In this document: positions 55,063 through 64,000 of the stretch, piece by piece
How positions within the stretch are numbered: position 1 is the first letter of the stretch
How the letters are laid out: every line of letters begins with the position of its first letter
DNA from: Trifolium pratense
Lineage: Eukaryota; Streptophyta; Magnoliopsida; Fabales; Fabaceae
DNA: 64,000 nucleotides
Reading direction: 5' to 3'
NCBI RefSeq assembly: GCF_020283565.1
Contig: NC_060060.1
Location: forward strand, 61,985,257 to 62,049,256
The notes under the pieces: generated by a model
What the model was told of the DNA's origin: nothing
The model's input: only the letters and a program-made list of their open reading frames with translations
Database searches by the model: none
Made by a program: the position numbers and the translations under genes

Positions 55063-56845
55063 TTTGAAATAAAGTTGTTAACCTTATAATTATCTCAAGA
55101 TTCATTTGTTGTCTCAAATTATAACGTATTGTCTTCTGGAGTAACTTCAACAAATTGGTGTTTTGAAATGAAAATCAAAACCAACCTGGAGCATTTGTTC
55201 ACCTCTGCTCGGACTGCGCTGCTCCATCCTGAAAATTTCTTCCGCAAATCGCATTTTGCTTGAAATAGTGAGTTTCAAATGTTGTTTATATCAGTATTTC
55301 TTCCACTCATTTTATCAAATTGTTAGTTGTAGCATATCAATATTGAAATCAAATACTGCAAACTCAAATCTTGCAAAGTTTTCATGCGGTAGTTTTCTTT
55401 TGGTTGATTCTGCATCATGGTTCATTTTCATGTGATATGGTTTTTATTGTGATACAATAATCATATAACTTTGTTCTGGAAGTCATGTATCTTTGTCGGG
55501 TCTGCTTACTTTAACATGTTTCTTGTCCTTTACCATCTTTAGATATGCACAAACTATGCCTAGTCAACACCTGACCTGAAGCCAGAATGCGGGGTACTTC
55601 GCATTTTCAGACGCAAAAATAACGACTTTTGTGGATTCACTGTAATATATTTAAGTAAAAATTAACTGATTGAGCTGATGAAAATCAATTCTTGTGCTTT
55701 CACTTTCACATATCTAGTGCTATTGAGCTGATTGATTTTGGTAGTACTGCATTTGATAGTTGATTCATTTCAATAGAGTACACTAAATTTATGCAGTTAT
55801 ATCTATTAAATATATTTTGTTGACAATATGCAGCATAGCAGGGGATCAGAGAATATTTCAAACGGGGTTCATAACTAAGATGGCCAAGGAGCTATTTCAA
55901 GGGAGAGCATACATGCATTGGAGAAGCTTAGTCATCTAAACTAGGTTGGTTTAGTTGTGTTTCCCTATTAGTAGTTATTGGGCTTGATCTTAATAAATAA
56001 AATTCAATATATATGATCAAGAGCATGTGTTCCAATTTTCTAGTTCAATATATATGATCAAGAGCATGTGTTGAAATTTGTGGTATTGCAATGCTTGTGT
56101 TTGTGTTTTATGTAATGCATGTGTGTGTTTGAACAATTATTCATGAATCCACAAGGAGGGAAAAACACTCGTAATTTTTTCTGGGATTATTTGTCAAAGA
56201 GTTAAAAAGTAGAAAGTTAAAGGAGTTAGAATATTCGTTAATGGGTAGTTAATAGTATTAAACATTTGCAGTTGATGGAGATTCACCTCTGCAGAAAACC
56301 ACCCCAAATGGGCATAATCATCAGGTCAAATAAATCTTCTTTTTAGAGTCCACAACTTTTGATGAATTGTTCTTCTTAGCATGTTCATGTTTCTCAACTT
56401 TTTGTATGTTCTCTTCTATTTTTGAGCAGGTTATCGGAAGACCTAAGGTTGAGTTAATGTTTGAGGCTCAAAAGCTACCAACAGAAGAAGAAATAATAGA
56501 AGAGTTCACATATCCCTTGCTTAACTACAAGTAATAGGTAACTTATTGCAAGAGTGATTGTTTATACTTCAAGTTACCATGACATTGTTCCTCTTTGTAT
56601 ATGTTCCTTAGTCGACTCTAAATAGTTTTAAATAAATTTTCTTTTGGAATTTGTATGCTGCAGTCAAATTGGCTTCTAGTGGGTTTGTTTCTAATTTTGT
56701 ATGCTTGTAGTATATGTCTAAGGTTTGTCGAAGTAATAATTGTTTCTAAGTGAGTAAGATTTATACAAGATTTTATTTTTTTAGATTATTCCCTTGAAAT
56801 TCTTTTATTAATGTGTTGATGGATTTATTTGGTCTTGATTGTGTT
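55063..56845 (+). other. CACTA 2 interior, possible further captured pieces
   Basis: Mostly AT-rich with stops in all frames. One segment at about 56430-56535 follows a possible acceptor (GAGCAG|GTTATCGG) and reads GRPKVELMFEAQKLPTEEE before a stop. It could be an exon from an unknown gene; I do not recognise it. A repeat TCAATATATATGATCAAGAG occurs at 56006 and 56044. Confidence 0.35.
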
Positions 56846-56879
56846 CACTAGTGCAGAAAGGAGATACAACTACTGGACA

Positions 56880-57415
56880 AACTGACTTTCTACTACTGGC
56901 CGCGGCCAGTAGTAAATGCAGTCGACGTTGTAAGTACAACTTTCCACGTCGGGTATTTTTATACCCGTTGTGGTATGTGTAGTTTCTTCTGTAATTATTA
57001 TTTAATATTATGGGGATTCCACGTCGGTTTTTACAAATACCCGTAGTGGTATGTATGCGATTCCACTACGGGTATTTACAATATCAGTAGTGGTATGTAT
57101 GGTTTCCAGTTTTTTTTTTTTTTTTTAAGAATTGGGGATTCCACTACGGGTATTTACAAATACCCGTAGTGGTATGTATGAGATTCCACTACGGGTATTT
57201 ACACATATCCGTAGTGGTATGTATGGTTTCCAGTTTTTTTTTTAAGAATTGGGGATTCCACTACGGGTATTTACGCATACCCGTAGTGGTATGTATGGTT
57301 TCCTGTTTTTTTTTTTAGAATTGAGGATTCCACTACGGGTCATTACTCTTACCCGTAGTGGTATGTGTAGTTTTCACTACTGATTGTTATAAATATCAGT
57401 AGTGGTATGTTAGTT
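56880..57415. repeat. Left subterminal inverted repeats of CACTA 3
   Basis: At least six units pair CCACTACGGGTATT with AATACCCGTAGTGG or a variant, separated by GTATGTATG and T-runs. Each unit can fold back on itself. These are probably transposase-binding sites. Confidence 0.85.
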
Positions 57416-60380
57416 TTATTTTTATTTTTTTCGTTTTTTTGTAGCATCCTGTGCCTGCATATTAGCAGTGGTGTGTAGTTTTGTAACATGACCAAATTTC
57501 ATCACAGACCCCAAAGAATGAGCCATTGCTGCTAGTGCTAAAGCTATATGTTAAAAATCAGTTGCAGTAGCAACCATTAACCACAACAACTGCAGTTGTT
57601 TTATGACAATGAATACTCTTCATTTACTACTTACTAGGGGTAAATCCAAAAAACACAAAGAACAAATTAAAGAAGTAATATATCCATGATACATGACTTT
57701 TGAATAATTTAAGCAATTTTTTCAATCATCGCAGTTGAAAAAACTATCCGTATAACATATAACCTTAGTTGTAAAACTAGGCATTATAACTCTAATGTAA
57801 CCTAGCCACACCCCATTCCCTTCCTACTACAATACATTGAATATCCTATTCCCAATTTTCCAGACTGCATTCCTCTTTCCAATGAAATTCGTAACTGAAT
57901 TTAGTATATGAACAGCTCGATTAAACTGAACATGTTTCAATGCCCTGCAAGATAGAAACCAATGCAGACTTCAGAATTATAGTCCCATAAATGATGTATA
58001 AAAAATAAAAATTATTACCTCCATCCAAGACTCAGTTATCTTAGCAGTGACAATGAATAGTCTAGTTTGTTCTGTATTTCCAATAAGCCTGTAACACTTT
58101 GTTGCAAGAGCATTCATTTGACAACTCTAACATTTAAGCATACTAACTAGCAATAGTTTAGAATTTTTTTAACTCATGAAACTAAATACTTAGAATTATA
58201 TTAACTAACTACTACTAACTGTCATCACAAGACCATTTCAAACTTCAATTCTAAACAACAGTAGTAAGCAAACACCGATGCAATTTTCAATTCTAAACAA
58301 CAATTTTTATAACCAAACTATACAATGAACTAAGTAACAATAGTAATTAGCAACACTGATGCAAGATGAGATAGTAGTGTAGTGGCAGCTGCTAGTTATA
58401 TACCATAAATTAAGGGCAGAAGAGAAGAGACCATAACAAGTTCTATTTTCTAATCTTATTGAAACAAAGAAGCAAAACTAAAGAATGATATTAAACTAGT
58501 TTACACCAAGTAAAATGCACATTGCAATAGTCATAGTTTAACATAGCTATTGTTTGCTGATGAAGCTATTGCATAAAAAAATACACAAGTATATATAGGT
58601 GGCGTTGTCTGTCACCTGTGTAGGTGGTGAAGGTGCTTGTGGTAAACCAAGTGAACGTAGGCAGGCGCCGCTTCTTATTGGCTGGCTGCCTCAAGTATCT
58701 CCAGGTTGTACAAACAAACCTTGAATGACCCTTCATAACTAAATAAATTGACAATCATAAAACTTCTTAAGTTAAACTTGCAAAAATTAAGCCAATAAAT
58801 AATACCTGGCCACAAATTTGAATAGATATGTTGACAAAGAGTCATATGTGAAATCAAAGTGAGTTCTACTACTTTATCTCATTTCCCCAAATTAGTCCTT
58901 AATTCCTATCAAAATTATACAAAAAGAATGAAGCAGTTAGCAATATAATATAGCCATCAAAATTTTGAACATACATACCTTTAGTGTTCACTGGAATTGA
59001 TCCCAACAAAAAGCATATAGTAAAACAAAACACTGAAATTTCATAACCAATCTTACTATGGCATATCATTATTACTAGATCGAACTTCATATTTTTAATT
59101 GACACATCAATGGTGTAAATTTCTTGAATTCACCTCTTTGTATATATTCGAGTTCAAGATTATTTACCTTTCCATGGAACTATACTTAGAATGAGAAATG
59201 CTACTTTCTTTCACTGCATACCTAATCAAAGACATAAATCACAAACAAAAAAGCTTAGCATAATAAACAAACCTTACTAATGTGAATAAAATTTACCCTT
59301 TCTAGTTAATGAAACCCAATCAAAGTGAACAAGTAATTCAACCGAAAGTTATATATGAATTAATAATAAGGTGTACAAATTTTGATGAATCAATACTCTC
59401 TTCCTTAAACCAAAAGCCTAGTCTGAAACCAAAACTCCAAACCAATCACTGCAGCAAAAAACACACAAACACAGTGCGCATATTAGGAGCATTAGGAGCA
59501 GTAGGACAAATCCATTTTATCTGTAACATATCATAAGAAAATCATATTATAGAACTCAGGAGTTATCAAAATATTATAGTTATGGAATGATAATATTAGC
59601 CTAGTGAAGTATTTAAGACATATTCAAACTGATTGAAGATATAAATAAAGATTCTCACATTCGGAAGTGGAACTGATTCCAGCAACTGAGATGAGCTGCA
59701 GAGAACCAAAAACACAAAATCAGATAAGCATATGTAAATCTTACATTAATTAAGTTTCTCATTTCCAAGATAAATTTGTCTAACATAAAAGTACTAAACC
59801 ATACATTGAAATGCTCAAACTCAATATGTGTCCACACTAAACACAATAAAAAATATTTCTAAAACATGACAGCTTCTATTCATATAGTAATATATTCTTC
59901 TGTCAATAGTCATATAAGTAGAGAATTTAGTATATACTCTTCCTAACCAAGCTTCCAAGAATTATAATCACAACTTTCTTCAGCAGAATGTATTCCATGT
60001 AGAATCTAACTAGAAAGAACTTCAATAACTTTCATATACGGATTGTAACGACACTCTTTAACCAATAAGCAAAATCAATACCCATTCCTCCCAACAAGAG
60101 GATTACCCTCAAACACACCAAAAAACACATGGCACAGCAGAAGAAGCAGAACAACACACAAAGGGCCACAGGTCTCTCGTATTTCAGTGAAAATAAAAGA
60201 CAAAAAGTGTGAAAAAACGCACCTTGAGGATCTAAACACCAACCCAACTCTTTCTATCCAAACAAATCGAGCAGTCTGCAACCCAACTCCACTGGTAACC
60301 TAATAAACCAAATTGAAGATAAAAATTTAAAATATGAATTGAATTTAGGTTATAAAAAAATGAAGAATAGAGAGAAAAAG
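57416..60380. other. Interior of CACTA 3, no gene supported
   Basis: AT-rich with stops in all frames. Short ORFs (for example 58566-58754 and 60032-60281, minus) have no motif I recognise. It is possibly decayed internal CACTA sequence or captured DNA. Confidence 0.4.
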
Positions 60381-60849
60381 GGATTGTTACCGCAGATTGA
60401 AGCTTGTCACCGCAGATTGAAGCAAATTTGGAGAATGATAAAGGGGTCGCCGTCTAGGGTTTGGAGAATGATTGAAGAAATTGGGATTTTTAGGGATTTG
60501 GCGATTTGGGAATGAAAATTGGGAAGAAATTAGGGACGATGGCGCTGTGTGTTCTCGCAAGGGAAGAAATTGGGACGATGAAGAAATTGGGAACGATGAA
60601 GCCAACAAGATAAATCTGCAAGCGCTGAAGAAATTGGGACGATGAAGAAATTGGGAACACTCACCAGATAAAATTGGGGACGATGGCGCTGTGTGTTCTC
60701 GCAGATGAAGAATGAGAATGAAGAAATTGGGAACCGCGCTGTGTGTTCTCGCTATGTGAAGAAATTGGGAACGGCGGAAGAAATTGGGAACGATATGTGA
60801 AGAATGAAGAATGCGAGAATGAACAAATTATTTAATTATTAAACACTAA
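60381..60849 (-). repeat. Irregular GAAGAAATTGGGA repeats in CACTA 3
   Basis: GAAGAAATTGGGA(A)CGATG recurs about nine times between 60474 and 60800, interleaved with two copies of GATGGCGCTGTGTGTTCTCG (60538, 60681). TTACCGCAGATTGAAGC / TCACCGCAGATTGAAGC is doubled at 60387-60421. Confidence 0.75.
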
Positions 60850-61109
60850 TAGGGATTCCACTACGGGTGAAATCCAAATCGGTAGTGAAATCCAATTAAA
60901 ACAAATTTTAATGTAATTACAATATTGCCACCGTGTCTACTTTTCACTACTGATTTAAGAAAACCAGTAGTGAAATCCCTTGTCTATAAACTTTTCACTA
61001 CCGGTATTAAAATATCAGTAGTGGAATCCTTTGGTCAAATGGTTTTAACTACTGTTATTCACATACCAGTAGTGGAATCTTTTAACCAAAAGTCATTTTT
61101 CTACTAGTG
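60850..61109. repeat. Right subterminal inverted repeats of CACTA 3
   Basis: Units such as CCACTACGGGTGAAATC / CGGTAGTGAAATCC, CACTACTGATTTAAG / CCAGTAGTGAAATCC and CACTACCGGTATT / ATCAGTAGTGGAATCC mirror those on the left and end at the terminus TCTACTAGTG. Confidence 0.85.
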
Positions 61110-61474
61110 GTTGGTGAACTTTAAGCTTGGTTATAGAAGGAAAACACTTAATTAATGAACACGTATGTTTTAAATGACTAATGTTATACAAGGATCAGGA
61201 TGCCTATGGGTTCAGCTTCCGAAAAAAAAAAACGCAGGATTTAAAAAAAATGAAGATTTAAAAAAAAAAAAGGAATTTTTTTTTTGAAAAAAAGTGAAGA
61301 TTTCACATCTATGGAAAGTTTAGGCAGATGTGAAAAAATGTACATTTTACATCTGGCATAAGTCAGATGTAAAAAGCGTAAACTTACTACTTCTTGTACG
61401 TCTACATCTGACTGGGTTCAGATGTAAAATGCGGTTTTGGCCAGATGTAAAAAGTGTTTTCTGTACTAGTGACC

Positions 61475-61993
61475 CAAGTGTGAAGAATGCATTAAAAAAA
61501 GCAATAGCAAAAAAATAATGTTAAATAAACTTATTTTATTTTCACATTTGTGTGTCTTTTTTATCAACAAAAGAAAATTTCTTTTGAATGAAATGAAAAA
61601 AGCAAAAATCGTAACATCAGATAAAATCACATAACAAATAGAAAATCGTAGCTTTCCAAAATAATTATCTTTTCTAAAGAAAACAAAAATTACAGATCCA
61701 AACATAAAATATAAAGGCATCTAAAAATATCTTCTTCATTAACACTATTATTTATATAAAAAAAGAAAATACAAAACCTCCATAATATACAAAAAAGATA
61801 GCATATTTCCGTCGTGGTTGTTGTATTTTTCGGCGCGGCTGTCACTGACGAAGTGTTCCAGTCTTGATTTTTTTTTTGTGGGTTTTGTAGAGGAGAAGGA
61901 GTAGAGTATTTATATGGTGATGCTTTTTTAAAAAATAGACTATGGTGATCAAGATCTAGCAACAAAGTGACGGTTGAATGAGGATTCTCAAGG
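61475..61993. other. AT-rich flank right of CACTA 2, no gene
   Basis: No supported ORF. The minus-strand 102-codon ORF at 61690-61998 is low in complexity and without motif. Confidence 0.4.
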
Positions 61994-62330
61994 AACAAGT
62001 TGTTGCTGATTAAAATTTTAAATTAAATATTATACACAGAGAACAAATTGTTATTGATAAAAAATTTAAAGTAACCATTATTCACACGGAATAAGTTGTT
62101 GCCGATGAAAATTTTAAATTAACTATTATACACGGGGAACAAGATACTTGCCGATGAATCCTGTCAAAAAAAGATACTTGCCGATGAAAATTTTAAATTA
62201 ACTATTATATACCGTGAATAATTTTTCCTGATGAAACAATTTAACTAAATATTGTAAACAAGAAACAACTTATTGTTTATCTAAAAATTTAACTAACTAT
62301 TATATACCGGAAAAGAAATTTAAATGAAAC
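61994..62330. repeat. 48-bp period tandem array, degenerate
   Basis: Units beginning AACAAGTTGTTGCCGATGAA-like start at 61994, 62042, 62090 and 62138, exactly 48 bp apart, then decay and shorten (about 62172, 62216, 62262). The core shared by the units is ATTTTAAATTAACTATTATA. Confidence 0.85.
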
Positions 62331-63291
62331 GGGAAATAAGTTGTTGTTATTGTTGTTTAATTATTAATAGTATTATGTTCTTGATATCTTAGTCCTTAAA
62401 ATTTATTACAACTTTTTTAATTTTCCTATTCAACCAAGATAAAATTGATTATATACAATTTATCTCACATTAAACAATTTTTTAAAAAATTGGATCACAT
62501 TCCTGACGACCCAACACCCCCCACGAAATATAATGCGCCAAATGCGTGTCCTCTGCGTATGCTACATAATAGTTGTGTCAATTAATTATAACACAACAAT
62601 TTAAATCAACAAATTCTTTCTGTTTATACAATTAACTTCGTTGAAACTAAATTTTTAACGCGCCTTCGACGCGTGCAACGCGCTGAGACCCTAAAATTTA
62701 CTACCATTTAATTTAATCTCAATCTCTAATAAATAAATCCAAGACATATAAGCACATATAACATGTAATAATAAATTTAAATTCACAAACGCACAAATAC
62801 ACATAAACACATATTTAGACTCCACATTAAATAAAATATTCCTAAAATAATTCTAAATAAAAATCGGGGTGTTACAAGACGTACCAGACACTAGCGAGGG
62901 AGGATGAAAAATCAGAAAACTCCTTGAACAAATTTGTGTGTTCTTTATTTTTCGTTATTGCATTAATATTTGTTGTTGTGTGTTAATGTGAAACTCCACA
63001 TTAGATCATACTTATGACTTGTGCATAAATTTTTTTAGTATAAATTTTTAAAGATACAAAATTCAAAACACCCCCACCCCACCCCTTTCTTGTGTAAACT
63101 TTATCATTTGCCAATAAATTTTATTTACAAGAACAATAATTTACGAAGGAAAAGTCATTTAAATTAGAATAATTATGTTTAATTATCCCAATAATTAGAA
63201 TAATTATGTTTAATTTTTGGGATCATACATCCAATTTGACTTATTCAATAGAACATAAATTTTTCAGAAATACAACTGGTAAAGTCAACAA
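62331..63291. other. Intergenic AT-rich DNA, possible old LTR edge
   Basis: No ORF. At 62865-62874 the sequence reads CGGGGTGTTACA, like the end of the Tekay LTRs, preceded by AT-rich DNA. It might be the edge of an old truncated LTR, but no start or duplication was found. Confidence 0.35.
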
Positions 63292-63815
63292 TTAAAAACC
63301 TTTTATCAAGTCTATTATACGTTCAATAATTTGTGCAACTTTGTCTATCAAATCAGCATATTTTGGGAGCAATGAAGTATCATGATAAGGAGGGTCACAT
63401 GGTGACTCCCCTGAAATACAAGAATCAACATCTATTCTGATAGTACGTGCACTTTGAAACGCAGAATCATACTCTCCCGACTTTAACAATTCTTGAATTT
63501 CCATAACCCTACCCATAGCACCTTCTCTAACATCAAAATGAAGTAAACATGTTTCATAATGTCGTTGTGCTTCTACATCTTTACCACTCTGTGCAATTAA
63601 CTTCTTGATTAGATTGATGGTGTTGGTAATGTTGATACGAGCAACGCCATTGGTGTATTGAGCAATTAACCTCGTTTTGAATTGAGAAGCGCGGAGCAAA
63701 ACGAAGGATTTGTGACGGGCTTACAAATAGTACTGATATCTACAACTTTATTAGTTGCATAAGAAGATGCAACACATAGAAGAAAAATAAACACAAGATA
63801 AGAGAAACGATGCAT
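63292..63815 (-). pseudogene. Pectin methylesterase inhibitor / invertase inhibitor-like gene, frameshifted
   Basis: Secreted proteins of this family are four-helix bundles that block pectin methylesterase or invertase in the cell wall. The minus-strand ATG at 63815 begins a signal peptide (MHRFSYLVFIFLLC..., about 20 residues), then ICKPVTNPSFC with the first conserved Cys pair. At about 63670 the frame changes. The second frame carries LIAQYTNGVARINITNTINL, HYETCLLHF and VDSCISGE (second Cys pair), then LLPKYADLIDKV, ending at 63292. Total length (about 174 codons) is normal and all four cysteines remain. It could be a recent pseudogene or a sequence error; a single- or double-base change would explain it. 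A Tekay-type LTR begins about 50 bp upstream of the ATG. PMEI versus invertase inhibitor cannot be told from sequence. Confidence 0.82.
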
Positions 63816-63864
63816 TTTAATTATTTATGATTTCTCAATTCTTGTTTCTTAAGATAATATTGAT

Positions 63865-64000
63865 TGTAACGACCCATTTTTCGTATTCGTATATTTTATT
63901 AAATGTTATTTTTTTTATTATTAATTGGCTTTTATTATTCGTTATTTAATTATTTTATTACGCGAGGGCGTGATTTATAATTAAATTATTAAGCGGCGAA
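63865..64000 (+). mobile_element. Start of another Tekay-family LTR (runs off the window)
   Basis: TGTAACGACCCATTTTTCG and the next 40 bases match the LTR start of A and B closely, then the sequence diverges but keeps AAGCGGCGAA. Five bases before it read TTGAT, the expected TSD half. It could be a full element or a solo LTR. Confidence 0.85.

Larger units (their letters stand above)
56846..61109. mobile_element. CACTA element 3, non-autonomous, nested in CACTA 2
   Basis: The left end is CACTAGTGCAGAAAGG and the right end, read on the minus strand, CACTAGTAGAAAAATG. The duplication GTT is on both sides (56843-56845, 61110-61112). Subterminal regions (56880-57415 and 60850-61090) are dense with CCACTACGGGTATT / AATACCCGTAGTGG inverted pairs. 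I see no transposase; the interior has only short unrelated ORFs. Termini close to those of CACTA 2 suggest the same transposase class served both. Confidence 0.88.
51560..61471. mobile_element. CACTA element 2, complete, carrying captured DNA and two nested insertions
   Basis: The left end is CACTAGTAAAAAAATG and the right end, read inward on the minus strand, is CACTAGTACAGAAAAC. The 3-bp duplication ACC flanks both (51557-51559, 61472-61474). Subterminal regions on both sides repeat ACATCTGA-type motifs (51595-51698 and 53765-53895 left; 61305-61460 right). No transposase is present. Its contents are the solo LTR D, gene-derived fragments including a PPR piece, and CACTA 3. It is non-autonomous. 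Confidence 0.85.

Noticed and set aside
60032..60281. Two overlapping minus-strand ORFs with hydrophobic segments
   Set aside because: Overlapping frames over the same bases in a non-coding CACTA interior; no recognised domain.
61690..61998. 102-codon minus-strand ORF
   Set aside because: Low complexity, overlaps the start of the 48-bp array, no motif.
62700..62874. Possible truncated gypsy LTR ending GGTGTTACA
   Set aside because: Only the last dozen bases resemble the LTR end; no start, TSD or internal part found.

Overview
The window is plant nuclear DNA, most likely from a legume. It carries Sirevirus-type Ty1/copia elements with an envelope-like ORF downstream of pol, a Tekay-type chromovirus family, CACTA transposons with TNP2-type transposase, and a PMEI-like gene fragment at the right edge. 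The legume assignment is an inference from family resemblance, not from a search. There are no bacterial genes, operons or CRISPR arrays, and I see no intact host gene.

Almost everything is transposable elements inserted into one another. The order can be read from target-site duplications (TSDs) that I located by eye. A minus-strand copia element (LTR 50527-50769, gag start at 50419, gag/protease up to about 30637) is the outer host of the left 50 kb. It is split by a solo LTR (31584-32715, TSD CCTTC) and by a minus-strand Tekay element called B here (32759-49831, TSD CATAG). B is itself split by a non-autonomous Tekay relative, C (39005-47191, TSD TATAG). To its left the copia is interrupted by a CACTA element with a broken minus-strand transposase (about 15326-30636). 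That element is split by Tekay element A (20286-29239, TSD ATCAT) and cut on the left by a Sirevirus (1-15325). The Sirevirus contains a non-autonomous Sirevirus derivative, F (3905-10064, TSD ACCTC), and a Mutator-type MITE inside its 3' LTR (14481-14823, 9-bp TSD).

The right part (51560-61471) is a second CACTA element (TSD ACC). It holds a solo Tekay-like LTR, D (51699-53764, TSD TTTTA), a captured pentatricopeptide-repeat (PPR) gene fragment, and a third CACTA element (56846-61109, TSD GTT). After it come AT-rich DNA with a 48-bp tandem array, a frameshifted PMEI / invertase-inhibitor gene on the minus strand, and the start of another Tekay LTR about 50 bp upstream of that gene's start codon.

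The most notable signals not explained by ordinary annotation are: (1) arrays of short hairpins in the Tekay-family LTRs whose stem sequences change while pairing and a short linker are kept; (2) a matching splice donor in the LTR and acceptor 5 nt before the gag ATG in A, B and C, predicting an intron of about 2 kb that removes those arrays; (3) a minus-strand transcription unit (TATA box, acidic 92-residue ORF, poly(A) signal) in the 3' region of the Sirevirus; and (4) C, whose pol is an unreadable relic although its LTRs are nearly identical, implying mobilisation in trans.
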